DNA of 64,000 nucleotides from Aplectana chamaeleonis (GCA_029168955.1 JAPDOI010000186.1:930001-994000), one strand, 5' to 3'; numbered from the stretch's first letter, positions 25,646-37,211 are shown. Notes: generated by a model not told the origin, from the letters alone. Translations and numbers: made by a program.

Positions 25646-26735
25646 CACCAGGAAACTACTATGGGTCATACTAACCATTACAATTGAGATGTACCTTTCT
25701 AGAACCATTTTCAGACGAAAAGTCCGAATATGCTCATCACAGCTGCCTAGAATCACTCTGAAAAATGTTATCTCTGATTTTCGTACCTTTTTACCCTCCA
25801 AAACGCGCACCAGTTTTACGAAAATCCAGAAACCGAACTCAAATTCGTGTTCAGGGCCCAAAATAACCTCCTTAGGCAAAGTTTGGGTGGAAGAACATTT
25901 TCCGAACTATGTGCAGATTGACGGCGTTTTTCACTTGTACGGATTTTCGGTTCAGCGCTCAATCATATCAATTACGGGGGAATTGTACGGATTTCCGGTT
26001 CAGCGTTCAATTATATCAATTATGGGGTACAGAACGCATTGAAGAAAAATATTCGAGATTTGATCTAAAATTCGCCCTGGGGGGTTATTTGGGTTGCTGA
26101 TCACGAATCTGAGGTTCATTTGTCGTTTTTCCAAAGTTCTCGACAAAATTCTTTCAAAGCTTCCCACCGGCAGAAAAAAATGACGGCGAAATCGACTTTT
26201 GACGATTTCCGGAATGTGGCGACAAATGTCGCTAAAAATCTTTTCTTCTTCTGGGGGTTATTCGGAGTGCTCAACACGAATCTGATGTCAATTTCTCGAT
26301 TTTTGACAGCTTGCGGTAGATCACGATGGGTATACGGTAGTTTGGTCAAAGTCTCAGATTTGTCTCAAGGTTTCTATGTGGGGATTATCTGAGGTGCTGA
26401 ATATGAATTCGATATTCAGTTGTCGCTTTTCGAATTATTAAGGTACACTTTGCCTCCTAAATGGCATTTTACTTACCGTAAACCCCAGATTCGTGCTCAG
26501 CACCTCCAGATTACCCCTACATACAGGTTTTCAGCAAAATCTGAAATTGAAAAACACCCGAAAATTCCATGGGGGTACCCTTACCTTGCCGCGAAGCTTT
26601 AAAAAACGCTCATAACTTCTTTCAGTGTGAATCTAGGCAGCAGCATGAGCATATTTGAACTTGACGTCCGAAAATGGTTCTAGATAGGTACACTTCATTT
26701 GGAATGGTTGGTATGACCTATAGTAGTTCCCTTGT
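25646..26735. repeat. Non-autonomous element with ~110-bp terminal inverted repeats
   Basis: The left end, 25646-25755 (AACTACTATGGGTCATAC, TACCTTTCTAGAACCATTTT, AATATGCTCATCACAGCTGC), is matched inverted at 26620-26735. The interior contains three imprecise repeats (about 26085, 26260 and 26385) of GTGCTSAACACGAATCTGA followed by GTCGnTTTTC, related to 48.70-49.26 kb. No transposase is recognised. Confidence 0.75.
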
Positions 26736-27665
26736 CAGACTGTTCTTCTTAGTAACTGTTTTGCTCGGAAAAGCGTACACAGAATATCGGTAGCAAACAC
26801 AAATAAAACCAACTATATAACTAACGGAATGAAGAATTGAATAACAAATAAAATAATAGTAAATCAATAACTATGTCATCAAAAGAAGAATCAGAAAGAT
26901 CTCTGTCTCGAGAGCTGCCTCGAGAGCAAAGGAATGCAAAATACGCAAGCAGGCACAACCACGCCGATTTGCGGCTTACATGGATATGCCTTATTCTACA
27001 TTGATCATTTATTTGATAGCTGATTAAGTGGACAAAAACGCTAAAGACAGGTTTGAAGAGATTTATGAGTCGATTGTCATGGGGTCAAGTTACAGATTAA
27101 ATATGAATTCTCAACATTTTTGAATCCCCATTAACTCTCCGCGACTTCATTCCTTCTGGAGCCGTGTTTATTCGTGTTCTGGGCACCAATCTAATTGCAA
27201 CTCGAGGGTTCCGCTCATTCTAAGGTGTTGGGTTCACGTTGGCTTCACAACTCAGCTCAAGCACGTCCTTCCACACTGTCCGGGCCTCTTCACTACAGCA
27301 AATCTGACCGACCACTTCAACTCTTCCTGTTTCGCTCCTCTCGTCTCGCATCATCAGCCAGTCTCCTGCCTCTCGCTTTCATACCCTTCATTCCTTCTGT
27401 GGACAGAAAGGGAAATCATCCTAAGCAGTTTGCGCCGTAGGGGACACCCAAATCGTCCCTAGTCACATTTTTCCAGGAACTAACATCGTTTCATAATTTT
27501 TAATAACCAAACATGCGTATATACACGAGCGCGCACAGATTATGCTCAGCGTTTAGAGTAGGGTTGCAAAATTAATGCATAAACAGGTAAGTAAATGAAG
27601 GAAAAACAAAAACCAATAGTGAATTTAAGAAATTAATAACTATAGTAGACAATGTACTCACTCTT
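26736..27665. other. Spacer without recognised gene
   Basis: AT-rich. 27195-27440 has a Ser/Leu-rich frame without splice support. Confidence 0.35.
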
Positions 27666-27671
27666 TGAAAG

Positions 27672-28448
27672 ATGTACCGGAAAAAAACTGGTGGCCTGTT
27701 GGAAGAGATTGTCCTTGGGGCGATCGTCAAAGCGGAGCTTAATGTACTTAGAGCCCCAGGCGGTACATCATGGGGTAGCAGAAAGGAAACCATTATCAAA
27801 ACGTATAAGGCGATTCTGCAGCCTGCACTAAAATACGCCGTACCAGTTTGGTATCATCTAGTCTCAGAATCCTCTTGCACCAGGATGCAACGAGTACAGA
27901 ATGCAGCTCTCCGTATCGCCACCGGATGTGCAAGAAGTTCTCCAGTCGATCACTTGCATGCTGAGACCCGCTCATTACCAGTAAGGGAGCACTGCCAGCT
28001 CCAGGCGCAGCAATTTTTCATCAACATTGTCAAGCAACCTAGCCACCCCTCTTGAACAGTGCTAAACCCCGTCAGAGAAAGAGAGACCAGAAAGCCATTC
28101 GCCGATGCTCTCAGCAAAGTCAATCTGCAAAGATGGCGCGACTCACAGCAAGAACGACTCCGTCTATTGCGCGAGGAGCATACTCAGTTCGTACGGTGCC
28201 ATCTGGAAAAGACGGCCATTAGTCTCATATTGGCCCATATTAGCCCACCTTTTCAAATGTCCGGCGAGACCCACCACGCTGACCGTAATGGACTCATGAA
28301 CGAATACGTTACTGGTCGCCCAGTTTCTCAACCTATGACAAAACTCTCAATGTGGCTGCTAAGAAGAAGAAGAAATCGCCTTCAATCGATTGAAAACCAT
28401 CTTACGAGGTTTCCAATTCCCCACCATAAGCTTGACTCTGCTTCCTAG
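27672..28448 (+). pseudogene. C-terminal part of a Jockey-like reverse transcriptase
   Basis: One reading frame of about 258 codons interrupted by a single TGA at 28053-28055. The region after the catalytic core of Jockey/I-group reverse transcriptases is recognisable: LRAPGGTSWGSRKET, TYKAILQPALKYAVPVW, MQRVQNAALRIATGC and DHLHAETRSLPV. Catalytic motifs are missing, so this is a 5'-truncated, dead copy. Confidence 0.75.
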
Positions 28449-28486
28449 TAGACTTTTGTAGGAACTGCACTTTTTTTGCCGCCCCA

Positions 28487-28823
28487 CTAAAGCCTACAAA
28501 TGAAAAACGGGAACGTACACATCCGGCCGCGGCCTAGTGGTGAGAGCAAGTTGGGCACGGCGTCCTGTTGGCTACTGTGAACTCTAGGCGCTTCAGGCTC
28601 GGGCTCAGCATGATCTCCTGTAAAAGAACATGATTATAGTGAAAAAACACCAGAATGAGGAGCTCACTACACGAACCTATCAGCTCTTCGGAAATCAAAT
28701 CATTGGCGACTGCATCGGGGACTATTTCGCCCTCTGGCTCCTCCGCGACGTGTGCTTCCGCAATTGCATCCAACTCTCTTTCGAGCTGCTCCCTCTGGAT
28801 GCGCATAAAATGCTCCAGCCTTT
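28487..28823 (-). CDS. Unidentified acidic protein, last two exons
   Basis: Exon 28677-28823 follows a CATTTTTAG acceptor and reads ERLEHFMRIQREQLEREL, then an acidic EEPEGEIVPDAVANDL segment. It ends in phase 1 at a GTTCGT donor. Exon 28487-28617 follows TTCTTTTACAG, completes the codon and continues DHAEPEPEAPRVHSSQQDAV to a TAG stop. The intron is 59 bp. The first exon looks like a coiled-coil end, the second a disordered acidic tail. A possible earlier exon is near 28915-28985. No family recognised; upstream exons unknown. Confidence 0.5.
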
Positions 28824-28985
28824 CTAAAAATGCCGATTACACACCAGATCAGATCTACAAGCAACGTCTGTCAGATAAACAAGTACACTATATCGGGTGG
28901 TAAAAATTATACCTCCATAATAACGCGCCCCGACTTGGTTGACGTCCCCATGAACTCCAAATTGATTGCTTATTCCGTGGCTGCC

Positions 28986-29523
28986 CATTCTACACAGGAA
29001 TGTCTGGAATGGCGGTGATTTGAAATGTGCACACATCGCAGACAACAACAAAGCGGAAGTCAAAACCGAAATCTTGGAATTGAACCAAAATATTCCAGAC
29101 CTACGACGACATGTTCAACTTATTTATGAAGTTCTCTCTCACAAAATCACAATATGCAATGAGAAATACGATTGATAATAACAACTAGCGAGACCTAGCG
29201 AAGTTTTCGCTCACAGAAACTTTTGCGTGAGCCAACTACCTGAGACGGATTAGTCGTCCAAGCTCAGTCCAAAACGGCCAGTCCCAAACGACAAATGAAA
29301 ACGTTACAACGCGAAATATTCATAGACAGGGGAAAGCTGTTGCTGTTTGGTGGGACAACGGGAAACATGAACAATTCCAATGAATTCAAAATTTAATGAG
29401 AAAGCGCTGAACTTTTCCGTAGCTCTGACCGAGCCTTTTCAGGCATCAATGTTACACCCTCAGTGATGGGATGACCCCCATAAAATTTTCAGATTTTAAT
29501 AATACCGAAAAAATGTTTCCGAT
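28986..29523. other. Spacer; a possible plus-strand exon at 29030-29175
   Basis: A plus-strand frame at 29035-29175 reads like a coiled coil (AEVKTEILELNQNIPDLRR) but lacks splice evidence. The remainder is unremarkable. Confidence 0.3.
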
Positions 29524-30009
29524 TCAAGGCAGCGTTCACGATAATCTTTGATTTTGAGATTAATTGCTGATTCGATTGTTTGGCCCTGGGTGGGACTGAA
29601 ATGACGAAGAAATCGAGAAAAACGCACCAGGCACGAAATCTTTTACTCTCACCCCGCCTCTTAAGTATCACAGGAAGTGTTTGTTTTGACAGCGAAATCT
29701 TTTGTGGACCCTTCCTTTGCAATTCTCTACCTTCTGTTGCTCCGTTCTTTCCTTAGGGCCCTAACTAGTCCTGCTTTGCCTAAAAGGTTCTTCTATTTTC
29801 GATTGACCCATTTTTTTCACCGGTGACGACCACCGTGAACATGTTCATCCAACCGGACAACTAATCCGAGCCAGAGAATAATGTCCCTGAAATACGAAGC
29901 TTTAATGTAATTCTCGCTGTTTCTTCGTAATTTCGGTAACACTTGGATGCCAACGCATTGTTTTGAGTGGAAAACTCGGGAACGAAAATCATTGTGAACA
30001 CTGTCTTTA
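29524..30009. repeat. MITE, TAAAGNCAGTGTTCACGAT family, copy 1
   Basis: Left end CAAGGCAGCGTTCACGATAA, right end ATTGTGAACACTGTCTTTAC. The interior (29700-29880, TTTGTGGACCCTTCC, AGGGCCCTAACTAGTCCTGC, TTCACCGGTGACGACCACC) recurs inverted at 34130-34330. Confidence 0.75.
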
Positions 30010-30891
30010 CCCGTTTCCTCGCTGTCCAATTCCGCTGTCCTTAAACGCGCTTTCGGACGAAACGGGACAACAGGATTATTTTAAAAGAAAAAAAAGATTT
30101 TTGAGGTCCCAAATAGCAATTGGACATCCAACGCCTACCTTCTACATATAAACTGCGCTTAGGTTGTCCGAAAAAAATCCGCGCTGGAATAATTTTGGAC
30201 CATTTTTTGAGTGTGGAGGGTCGCATCAACCTTGAATTACGATCAGCGATGTGCGGATATTGCCGTTTCTTTGCCGTTTTTGGTCGTGTAAAGCAACTCT
30301 GCCATGCGCAAAATCTCAGTTCGCTCAAATAAGCGAGAAGAAGCGTGAAAAAATCGACCACGCTCCCAGAAACGAAAAAAATTGGGTAACACCCACCGAT
30401 GAGTTTTCGCTCCCAATAGGGACAAGATGCGAGATGAACTCTGAACAAAATCTAAATTCTTCCATCTGTTACTAGTCTAGCTTCATGTTGTGATCTGCTC
30501 CGGAAGGATGACGGCGAAAGACGAGAAAAAACGGGCCTGCGACAACTCGTCTACGAAAGACCCGTTGCTCAAATTCATAGTGTTTGAGGGGAAATAACTC
30601 CGTTCTATGTGGGTTCTCAGCAATTCTGAACACATGGTTGTGATGAGCGCCAAATTCTCTCCAAACTGAGCAAAATAACGATTCCTAAGTGTGACTGTGC
30701 TTTTTAACCCTTTCTATGGTCTTCTCATTTCTCTGGATCTTTCCTCGTGGCCTCGTGCGCTCGAGCTGTCAACTTCAGGGCCGTATAGGATCAATTGTGC
30801 TCGCTCAGAGCTGTTTTTTCGACGTGGTTGTTGCACTGAGCGCTAGTCTTCTTGATTCCCGGTAGAAACTCAAAGATACTATTGATCGCGG
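30010..30891. other. Spacer without recognised gene
   Basis: No supported exon on either strand. AT-rich with many short frames. Confidence 0.35.
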
Positions 30892-31223
30892 CAGGGTCAA
30901 GCGGGGCGTTGCGTAATTTTTTGAAATCGGAGCGACCCCTCCCCACCATCAATTTTTTTTCCAAAGTCCAAAATTTTTGCGACCTCCCGAGGCGCGATTT
31001 CTGGGCAGTTCAAACTTGATTACTAGAACTGTCAGACGCCGAAAAATGCGTTCGATAGACGGGCTCAAGCGTCTACAATCTGAGCAAGGCTAGGATAATT
31101 CCTTTGGGGACCAAAAATATCGAGATTTTGGGATATCCTCACCAAATTTTCATTTTTGGGATAAAATTTGTTGCGACCCCCCTCACCAGCTGTTGCGAAA
31201 TTTCGCAAACCCGCTTGACCCTG
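30892..31223. repeat. MITE, CAGGGTCAAGCGG family, copy 1
   Basis: Ends CAGGGTCAAGCGGGGCGTTG and CCGCTTGACCCTG; 332 bp. Contains GGCGATTTCTGGGCAGTT- and CGGGCTCAAGCGTCTA-like blocks shared with 36381-36756. Confidence 0.8.
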
Positions 31224-31429
31224 GATCGTGGGCACTGTCTTCAAGCATTGTCAGAAGGTCACATTAGGGTACTGCACGAGGTGTGGACGAGGCTAAGTTT
31301 ACTCAGATCCCCCTCCTCCAGAAACAAACTTTTGGCGGTTTTATAAGACCCCTCTCCCAGAAGCGCTCAGGATTGTTCATTTGGCCTCCCGGTAAAGCTC
31401 AGACCTCCCTCCCTCCTTCCTTGCGCAGC

Positions 31430-31782
31430 CAGGGTCAAGAGGGGTTGCGTAACTTCGCAACGGGGGGTCGCAAAAAATTGGGTCCGAAAGTGAATGTTAG
31501 TGGGGATCACAAAAATTTCGGTTCAAAAATGAGAATCTCGTGGATATCTCATCAATTCTCGATTACTTTTGGTCCCCAAAGGAAGGAAGGATCGTAGCAT
31601 TCTGTTTCAGGCGCTTGGGCTCAACTACTGAACTAATTTTCGGCGTCTGACACTTTTAGTAATCAACTATAAACTGGTCGGACTCGGGCAGGAGGGATCG
31701 CAAAAAATTTTGGATTTTGGAAAAAAATTGGACGGGGGTCGCTCCGATTTCGAAAAATTACGCAACGCTCCGCTTGACCCTG
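31430..31782. repeat. MITE, CAGGGTCAAGCGG family, copy 2 (inverted relative to copy 1)
   Basis: Ends CAGGGTCAAGAGGGGTTGCG and CGCAACGCTCCGCTTGACCC. Internally it reads as the reverse complement of copy 1, so the pair could fold into a long hairpin with about 206 bp between them. Confidence 0.8.
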
Positions 31783-32125
31783 TGCGCAGCTCAGACCCCC
31801 GGTGTGGATATTCACACCCCGCGCCGAACCCGGGGTCACATTAATACGGTAAAAGGAAAAAAGCGAAATTTTCGAAGACGGTGTCACTGTTTCACAGAAA
31901 AGCGGACGGTGTAATGAGCTTAGGAGGCACGGAAATGCTCAAATACGGTTTTTTTAGCTCGCCTTTGGCGTTTCAAACGGCGTGAGCGTTGTTATTCAGG
32001 CAGTACGGATCTATCAGCCCGGTATCTCTACCATTTTCGAGAGCGTGTTTGCTGAATGATACTTTTTTAAGCAGCCAACCTCTGCACCAAAATGACCGCA
32101 TCCGAGCTGTACCGTACTCACATGC
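31783..32125. other. Spacer without recognised gene
   Basis: No supported feature. GTGTGGATATTCACACCCCGC at about 31801 is a short palindromic phrase, repeated loosely at 33934. Confidence 0.3.
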
Positions 32126-32551
32126 AGGAATGACGAACGATTACTGAAAGCGTATCCATGGCAATTCAAATTTTTTTCGGGAAACTTCGCAGTCCCTCAG
32201 GCTTCTGCTCACCAGTTTTTTTTGAATAGTTTGATTCTTCAAAAATGGTTGAATCCTAAAAGAAGGAATTGGAAAGAAGTTTACTGGGACGAACGCTATT
32301 TAGTTCCACTTTTTATGCAATTATATCGTCTTGAGGCTGAGCTTTTTACTTTTGCCGATTGTAGTTTGCCGACTTTTCAAAATCCTTTGCCGCACATCCC
32401 TGATTTCGAAACAACGGTCTACTTGACCCAGTTCATAGGGCTTCGTTTTCACAGCAGCGATGAATCATTTGGGCCCTTCCCTCGTGAGCGATTTGCAAAC
32501 GATGTTAAAGAAGGATATCTCATGTTTGACAAAATGGAGTCAATTTTGTGA
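32126..32551 (+). CDS. Unidentified exon-like reading frame
   Basis: An open frame of about 141 codons follows a possible acceptor (CACATGCAG at about 32118-32126) and ends with TGA. It has normal amino acid composition and protein-like blocks such as LKAYPWQFKFFSGNF, LNPKRRNWKEVYWDERYLVP and PFPRERFANDVKEGYLMFDK. Upstream sequence is not open in the same frame, so it would be a last exon. I recognise no domain. It may be a host exon or a remnant of a DNA transposon protein; I cannot tell which. Confidence 0.4.
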   Translation, partial: RNDERLLKAYPWQFKFFSGNFAVPQASAHQFFLNSLILQKWLNPKRRNWKEVYWDERYLVPLFMQLYRLEAELFTFADCSLPTFQNPLPHIPDFETTVYLTQFIGLRFHSSDESFGPFPRERFANDVKEGYLMFDKMESIL

Positions 32552-33249
32552 ACCCATAACTTTAGGCCGGGTTCATACTTTCAACGACGGGTAATCCGTC
32601 ACTTCATATCGACCACATTGATTTTCGATCTATTCAGATGTCAAACGTCACATCGCACCGCCTGTCGCGCAGCAGATGAACCCAGCCTCAAAAAGCGAAA
32701 AATGTTTCATAAAATCCGAGCTACTGGCTTCTCAAGGAAAATTTAATTTCTGATGACGTCTCATTCTAAAAATTATAATCACGAATCGAAGTACTTTTAT
32801 TCTATAGCAACCACCAAAGCTTTCAAAATTGATAGAACTTTTGAACTCTGTGAGTGTTAGATGAATGGGGTGAGATTCGCAATTTTCAACTTATTTTAAT
32901 AAATTGCAACTGCGGTGGCTTCTGCCTCATTAAAGCGATTTCAAATACGAAACTTCTCAACAGGGTACGGCACGAGGTGTGGACACGGTATATTTTACTC
33001 AGACCTGTTCCAGAAGCGTTATTTGGTCTGTCCTTTGTAGTAAAATTTGAAGAAGAGGAACCATTTTCAAAAAAAAACCCTGGATAAACGCCCAGAACCT
33101 GTGTCTTATATTCAACCAATGGCCCTTCACTATGACTTCAGCTAATTTTTTTCTTACGATGCCTTAATAATCACAACAAAATTTCACGTTAATTGGGAGC
33201 TATAATCAAGTTTTTCACTGGAAAATTATTTTAAACGAAGTATACGAAT
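32552..33249. other. Spacer without recognised gene
   Basis: 32960-33050 (ACGAGGTGTGGAC...TTTACTCAGA) repeats a phrase at 31265-31310. No gene supported. Confidence 0.35.
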
Positions 33250-33905
33250 GGTTCACTTGATCACTCGGCGGAGCTCCTCTGAGAGGATCCCCCGCGATCG
33301 TTCAAGTATAGAATCCCTTCGGTTTCTGGTAGGGCCCCAGATAATACTAGCATGGAACTATCGCGAAACGATCGCGAAATTCTGCCAGTCTCAAACCGGG
33401 AGCGTACCGCGTTTGTTCATCGATGCTCCCACGATGCTCCATTGCGGAACCGCAAGGAATCGGGCCTCGGCCTATCACGGAACGATCGCGAGATCCTACC
33501 AGTTTCAACCTGAGGGCGAATCGCGTCTATACATTGATGTATTTGGGGCGTTACATCGCGGATCCGCGATGAACCGAGCCCGGAACTATCGCGGGACGGT
33601 CGTGAGAATCAGCCAGCCTCTTGATGGCCTCTCGATGTTTCACCCAAGTGAGTGTTGCCTATCAGATCAACACAAAGCTACAAGGTATTGCCCTCGCCGT
33701 ATTTCGCGCTGCTTTACAAATCTGCACATCATGAGAACGCGGGACCAGGGGAAAACGATCACGGTACCATCGCGGATCGAGAGTGCACCACGGTACTAGC
33801 GCGGTAAACCTCTCAACGATCGCGGTACCATCACGGTAAGAGAACGAAAACACGGTACTATCGCGGATCACGGGAGCATCGCGGTACTAGCGCGAAAGAT
33901 TCTCT
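33250..33905. repeat. Degenerate GCGGTACCATCGCGG repeats
   Basis: Many imprecise copies of CGCGGTACTAGCGCG, ATCGCGGTACCATC and CTATCGCGAAACGATCG. Related to 15190-15460. The 183-codon plus frame across it is a by-product of the repeats. Confidence 0.6.
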
Positions 33906-34006
33906 CAGTCAGCCACCTCCCCCCCCCGGTATAAATATCCATACCACGCGCCGAACCCTGCTTCTAAATTCAATTATTTCGTTAGAAACCACGAATCTCC
34001 CTATAC

Positions 34007-35442
34007 TAAAGTCAGTGTTCACGATGATTTTCATCCCCAAGTTTCTCATATAAAACAAAACGTTGGCCTCCAAGTATTACCAAAATTACGAAGAAACGGT
34101 GAGAGACGCATTAAAATGTCGTATTCCAGTGAAATTATTCTATAACATGGACTAGTTGTCCGGTTGGATGAACATATTCACGGTGGTCGTCACCGGTGGA
34201 AAAATGGGTCAATTTAAAATAGAAGAATATTTCATGCAAAGCAGGATTAGTTAGGGCCCTAAGGAAGGAACGGAGCAATAGAAGGCAGAGAATTGCAGAG
34301 GAAGGGTCCACAAAAGATTTCGTTGTCAAAACAAACACTTCCTGTGATACTTAAGAGGCGGGGTGATACTTTAAAAATTTCGTGTACTTCTGGTGCGTTC
34401 TTCTCAATTGTGGTGAGCGCGAAGCGCTCACCAGATTTGGCTTTGATTCGCCATCGCGCAATCCCCTGAGCTCAGTATCAGGGTCCAGAGTAAACGTGGG
34501 AAGACCGTTCTTTTTGCATTTGATATACTTTAGAAAGGTGAATAACTGTTCAAAAAATGGTCCGGAATGGTAACCTGAGATTCGAGAAAAAGTGTCAAAA
34601 CCACATCATTTTGGTCGAAAAAACGTTCATCTCCTTTTCTTTTTTCAGTTGGCGTTCACGATCTTGTTGGAACACTTACCATTGAGCTAGAGAGCTCATT
34701 TTTGGCCAGGAAGCTGGTTTTGTTTGCACCTAGCTCCTGTCAAAATTTGAAGTTGGTTGCTCAATTTTTGCGGAACCTCAAAATTGAGGGTCAAGAAAGA
34801 CAAAAACACGTCTTTCTTGAGAACACTGAGATGATCGATTTGGCGTAGAATAATTCGGTTTTTGGGAAATGTAGTGAAATAGTTGAAAGTATGATTTGGC
34901 AGTCGAGTTTGAACCAACTATTGACAAGAGTTGTGCAAAACGAGAGATCGCATTGTCTATGCTTATCCGTAAAACATATCAAAGCGAAATCACGCGTGTT
35001 GATTTTACTTAACCTAATACGTGAAGACCGCCGCATTACAGCTCGTGAAAAAGTTTTGATGCTCCCCATTTCATGTGTGTTTTTGTTTTGATATTTTCTG
35101 CGGATAAATACAGACAAGGCGATCTCTCGTTTTGCACAACTCTTATCAATAGTTGGTTCAAACTCGACTGCCAAGTCATACTTTGAGCTATTTCACTTCA
35201 TTTCCCGAAAAACAAATTATTCTACGCCAAATCGATCTCAGGAATATTTCAAAACATTTTTTCATTTTTCTTTATTTTCCCTTTTTAACCGAGTATATTT
35301 CTATGGCCATGCCAAATCTTTACTTTTGCCAGGAACCTAAACTTTCAGGAATTTCTACGTCATTTTAATTCTACCCGGGGGCCACTTAGTCAATACAGTG
35401 AATAATCTCAAAATTGAACATTATCGTGAACACTGCCTTTAA
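34007..35442. repeat. TAAAGNCAGTGTTCACGAT-family element, copy 2 (compound, ~1.44 kb)
   Basis: Left end TAAAGTCAGTGTTCACGATG at 34007, right end ATCGTGAACACTGCCTTTAA at 35423-35442. 34130-34330 matches the interior of copy 1 inverted. An internal GGCGTTCACGATCTTG at about 34648 suggests two related elements joined. It contains the long inverted repeat described next. Confidence 0.65.
34690..35345. repeat. Long inverted repeat, ~250-bp arms
   Basis: Left arm about 34690-34975, right arm about 35095-35345. Shared blocks, inverted: CAACTATTGAYAAGAGTTGTG, CAAAACGAGAGATCGC, GTTTGAACCAACTATTG, GATYGATTTGGCGTAGAATAA. The spacer is about 120 bp. A transcript through it would form a long double-stranded RNA. 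Confidence 0.8.
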
Positions 35443-35817
35443 GAATTCAAGAACACGACGTCGTCCTCTAGCTCTCAATGGATTGAAATGTCCCACAAAC
35501 TTCGATAGGTTTTGGTATGTTTCTAGCAAAGTATTAGAAACATTTAAACTTAGTCAGCTTGAAGACATTGAATTTACGCATGGGATTCGGAAATCAGGTT
35601 TTGAAGAAAGAGAAGGGAGCATTAGACAGAGATTTGGGCTTTCAAATGACTAATTTAATAAGCTGTTTCTGAGCTTGACCAATCAACAGCTTCGGGATAT
35701 TTGAAGCGACGCAGTCTAACAAGTTGAATATAAATAAGTTTGATAAAAATTAGAAAATTCAAGTAATGGAGAGGCAAAAATAGCCTAGCATACCTCACGC
35801 GGAGCTTCAGCGTACGA
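35443..35817. other. Possible short plus-strand exon at 35450-35653
   Basis: A frame ending in GFEEREGSIRQRFGLSND before TAA looks mildly protein-like but has no acceptor or homology I can name. Confidence 0.25.
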
Positions 35818-36135
35818 GGACATAATGGTGCACGTGCTTTTCGACTCGGCAGCAGTAAAAGCAAGACGTGGAGTGATACGTTCAGTAGTAGAATCGATAG
35901 CCAAGTTCAAGAACGGGCACACATTTTCCATGGATCCTGCACAAGTTGGAGTTGCAACCGCTAAAGTTCGAAGAGAAAATGATTACAAATATCCCCACCA
36001 GTCTCCTCGGAATCTTGTTTGAAGTAACAAGCAGTTTCCATGTTGCTCCCATTGCAGTGAAAACGATGGTGGAATTGGAATCAGAAGACTCGCGTTCGCG
36101 CTCAGGAAGCTGGACCAGACCTGGAAAGGTGCAAG
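35818..36135 (-). CDS. Unidentified exon-like sequence, strand uncertain
   Basis: The minus strand reads [20 protein letters not shown] (about 36069-36010) and [20 protein letters not shown] then SSYAEAPRE (35934 to about 35800), with possible acceptors CCTTTCCAG and ACTTGTGCAG and a GTATGC donor at about 35800. The phases of the two parts do not join cleanly. The plus strand is also open ([20 protein letters not shown]). Codon choice favours minus. No family recognised. Confidence 0.3.
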
Positions 36136-36380
36136 CCTAAACTTATGACGACGAGAAACTACACTTTCTGAATCAAAACACACCTCCTTGACGCACAATC
36201 TGCAGACCGGCGGCAGAGAAGATGGGAATTTTCTGCAAAAATTCATAACTTTTTAGCAGCTATAAACATTATCTCGTAACTTTCGTAAGGTTTTGCACAC
36301 AGCAGACCTGCAGCGCAAACGTTAAGGTTTGCTTATGACGCGGCTCACATAGAGGAAAGCATTTTATGTTAGCGAGAAAT
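36136..36380. other. Spacer without recognised gene
   Basis: No supported feature. Confidence 0.3.
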
Positions 36381-36756
36381 CAGGGTCAAGCGAGGCGTTG
36401 CGAAATTTTCGAAATGGGAGCGCCCCCCACCATCAAACTTTTTCCCCAAAATGCCCCCGAGGTATGATTTCTGGGCAGTTTGTGATTGACTTGATTTCTG
36501 GGCAGTTTGTGATTGACTAAGTACTAAAACTGCCTAACGTTAAAATTCGTTCAGTAGTCGGGCTCAAGCATCTAAAACCTCAGGAATGCTACGACCCTTT
36601 CCTTTGGTGGCCAAGGATATAGAGCAATTTTGGGATTTCTTTAGCATTTTAAATTTTGCTCCAAAATTTTCGAGTTCCCCTAACCATCATTTTCGGGCCA
36701 ACATTTTGGCAAACCCCCCCCCCCGTTGCGAAATTACGCAACAACGCTTAACCCTG
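36381..36756. repeat. MITE, CAGGGTCAAGCGG family, copy 3
   Basis: Ends CAGGGTCAAGCGAGGCGTTG and AACAACGCTTAACCCTG. It carries an internal duplication of TGATTTCTGGGCAGTTTGTG at 36467 and 36495. Confidence 0.78.
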
Positions 36757-36961
36757 TCTATAAAGCGGAAGAATTCATTTTTTTTTGAAATTGTGGCATT
36801 TCGAAATTATTCGTTCATTCATTCAAAAAATTTTGGAAGGGATATCCGAATTATTCACTTATCCCGAAACAAGCTTAAGGTCGAATGTCCATGTATACTG
36901 TGAATATCGGGACGAAATCCCGGTCTACAGCTGCGGGCAATGCCTGTTGTAGCACGCAGCT

Positions 36962-37211
36962 ACAGGCCATAAAACGGCCAATGTCTCACCGTTGACTGCG
37001 TACCACGCGCTGCGCGACCGCACGCGCGTCGGAAGCAGACGGGTTTTGGCCGCCGCGCGACGAGTTTTGGCCGCCGCGCGATGTTTCGGCCGCCGCGCGG
37101 CGACAGAAACTCGTCGCGCGGCGGCCAAAACTCGTCTGCTTCCGACGCACGTGCGGTCGCGCAGCGCGTGGTACGCAGTCGACGGTGAGACATTGGCCGT
37201 TTTATGGCCTG
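36962..37211. repeat. Palindromic MITE flanked by TA, copy 2
   Basis: Same ends and core as 17514-17723. TA duplicates at 36960-36961 and 37212-37213. Slightly longer in the central GCCGCCGCGCGAC repeats. Confidence 0.88.

Noticed and set aside
28525..28600. tRNA-SINE-like start (GGCCTAGTGGTGAGAGC)
   Set aside because: No B box follows, and the stretch is coding in phase on the minus strand as the last exon of the acidic protein.
33248..33799. 183-codon Arg/Ser-rich frame
   Set aside because: Composition is that of the GCGGTACCATCGCGG repeats; no splice sites or domain.
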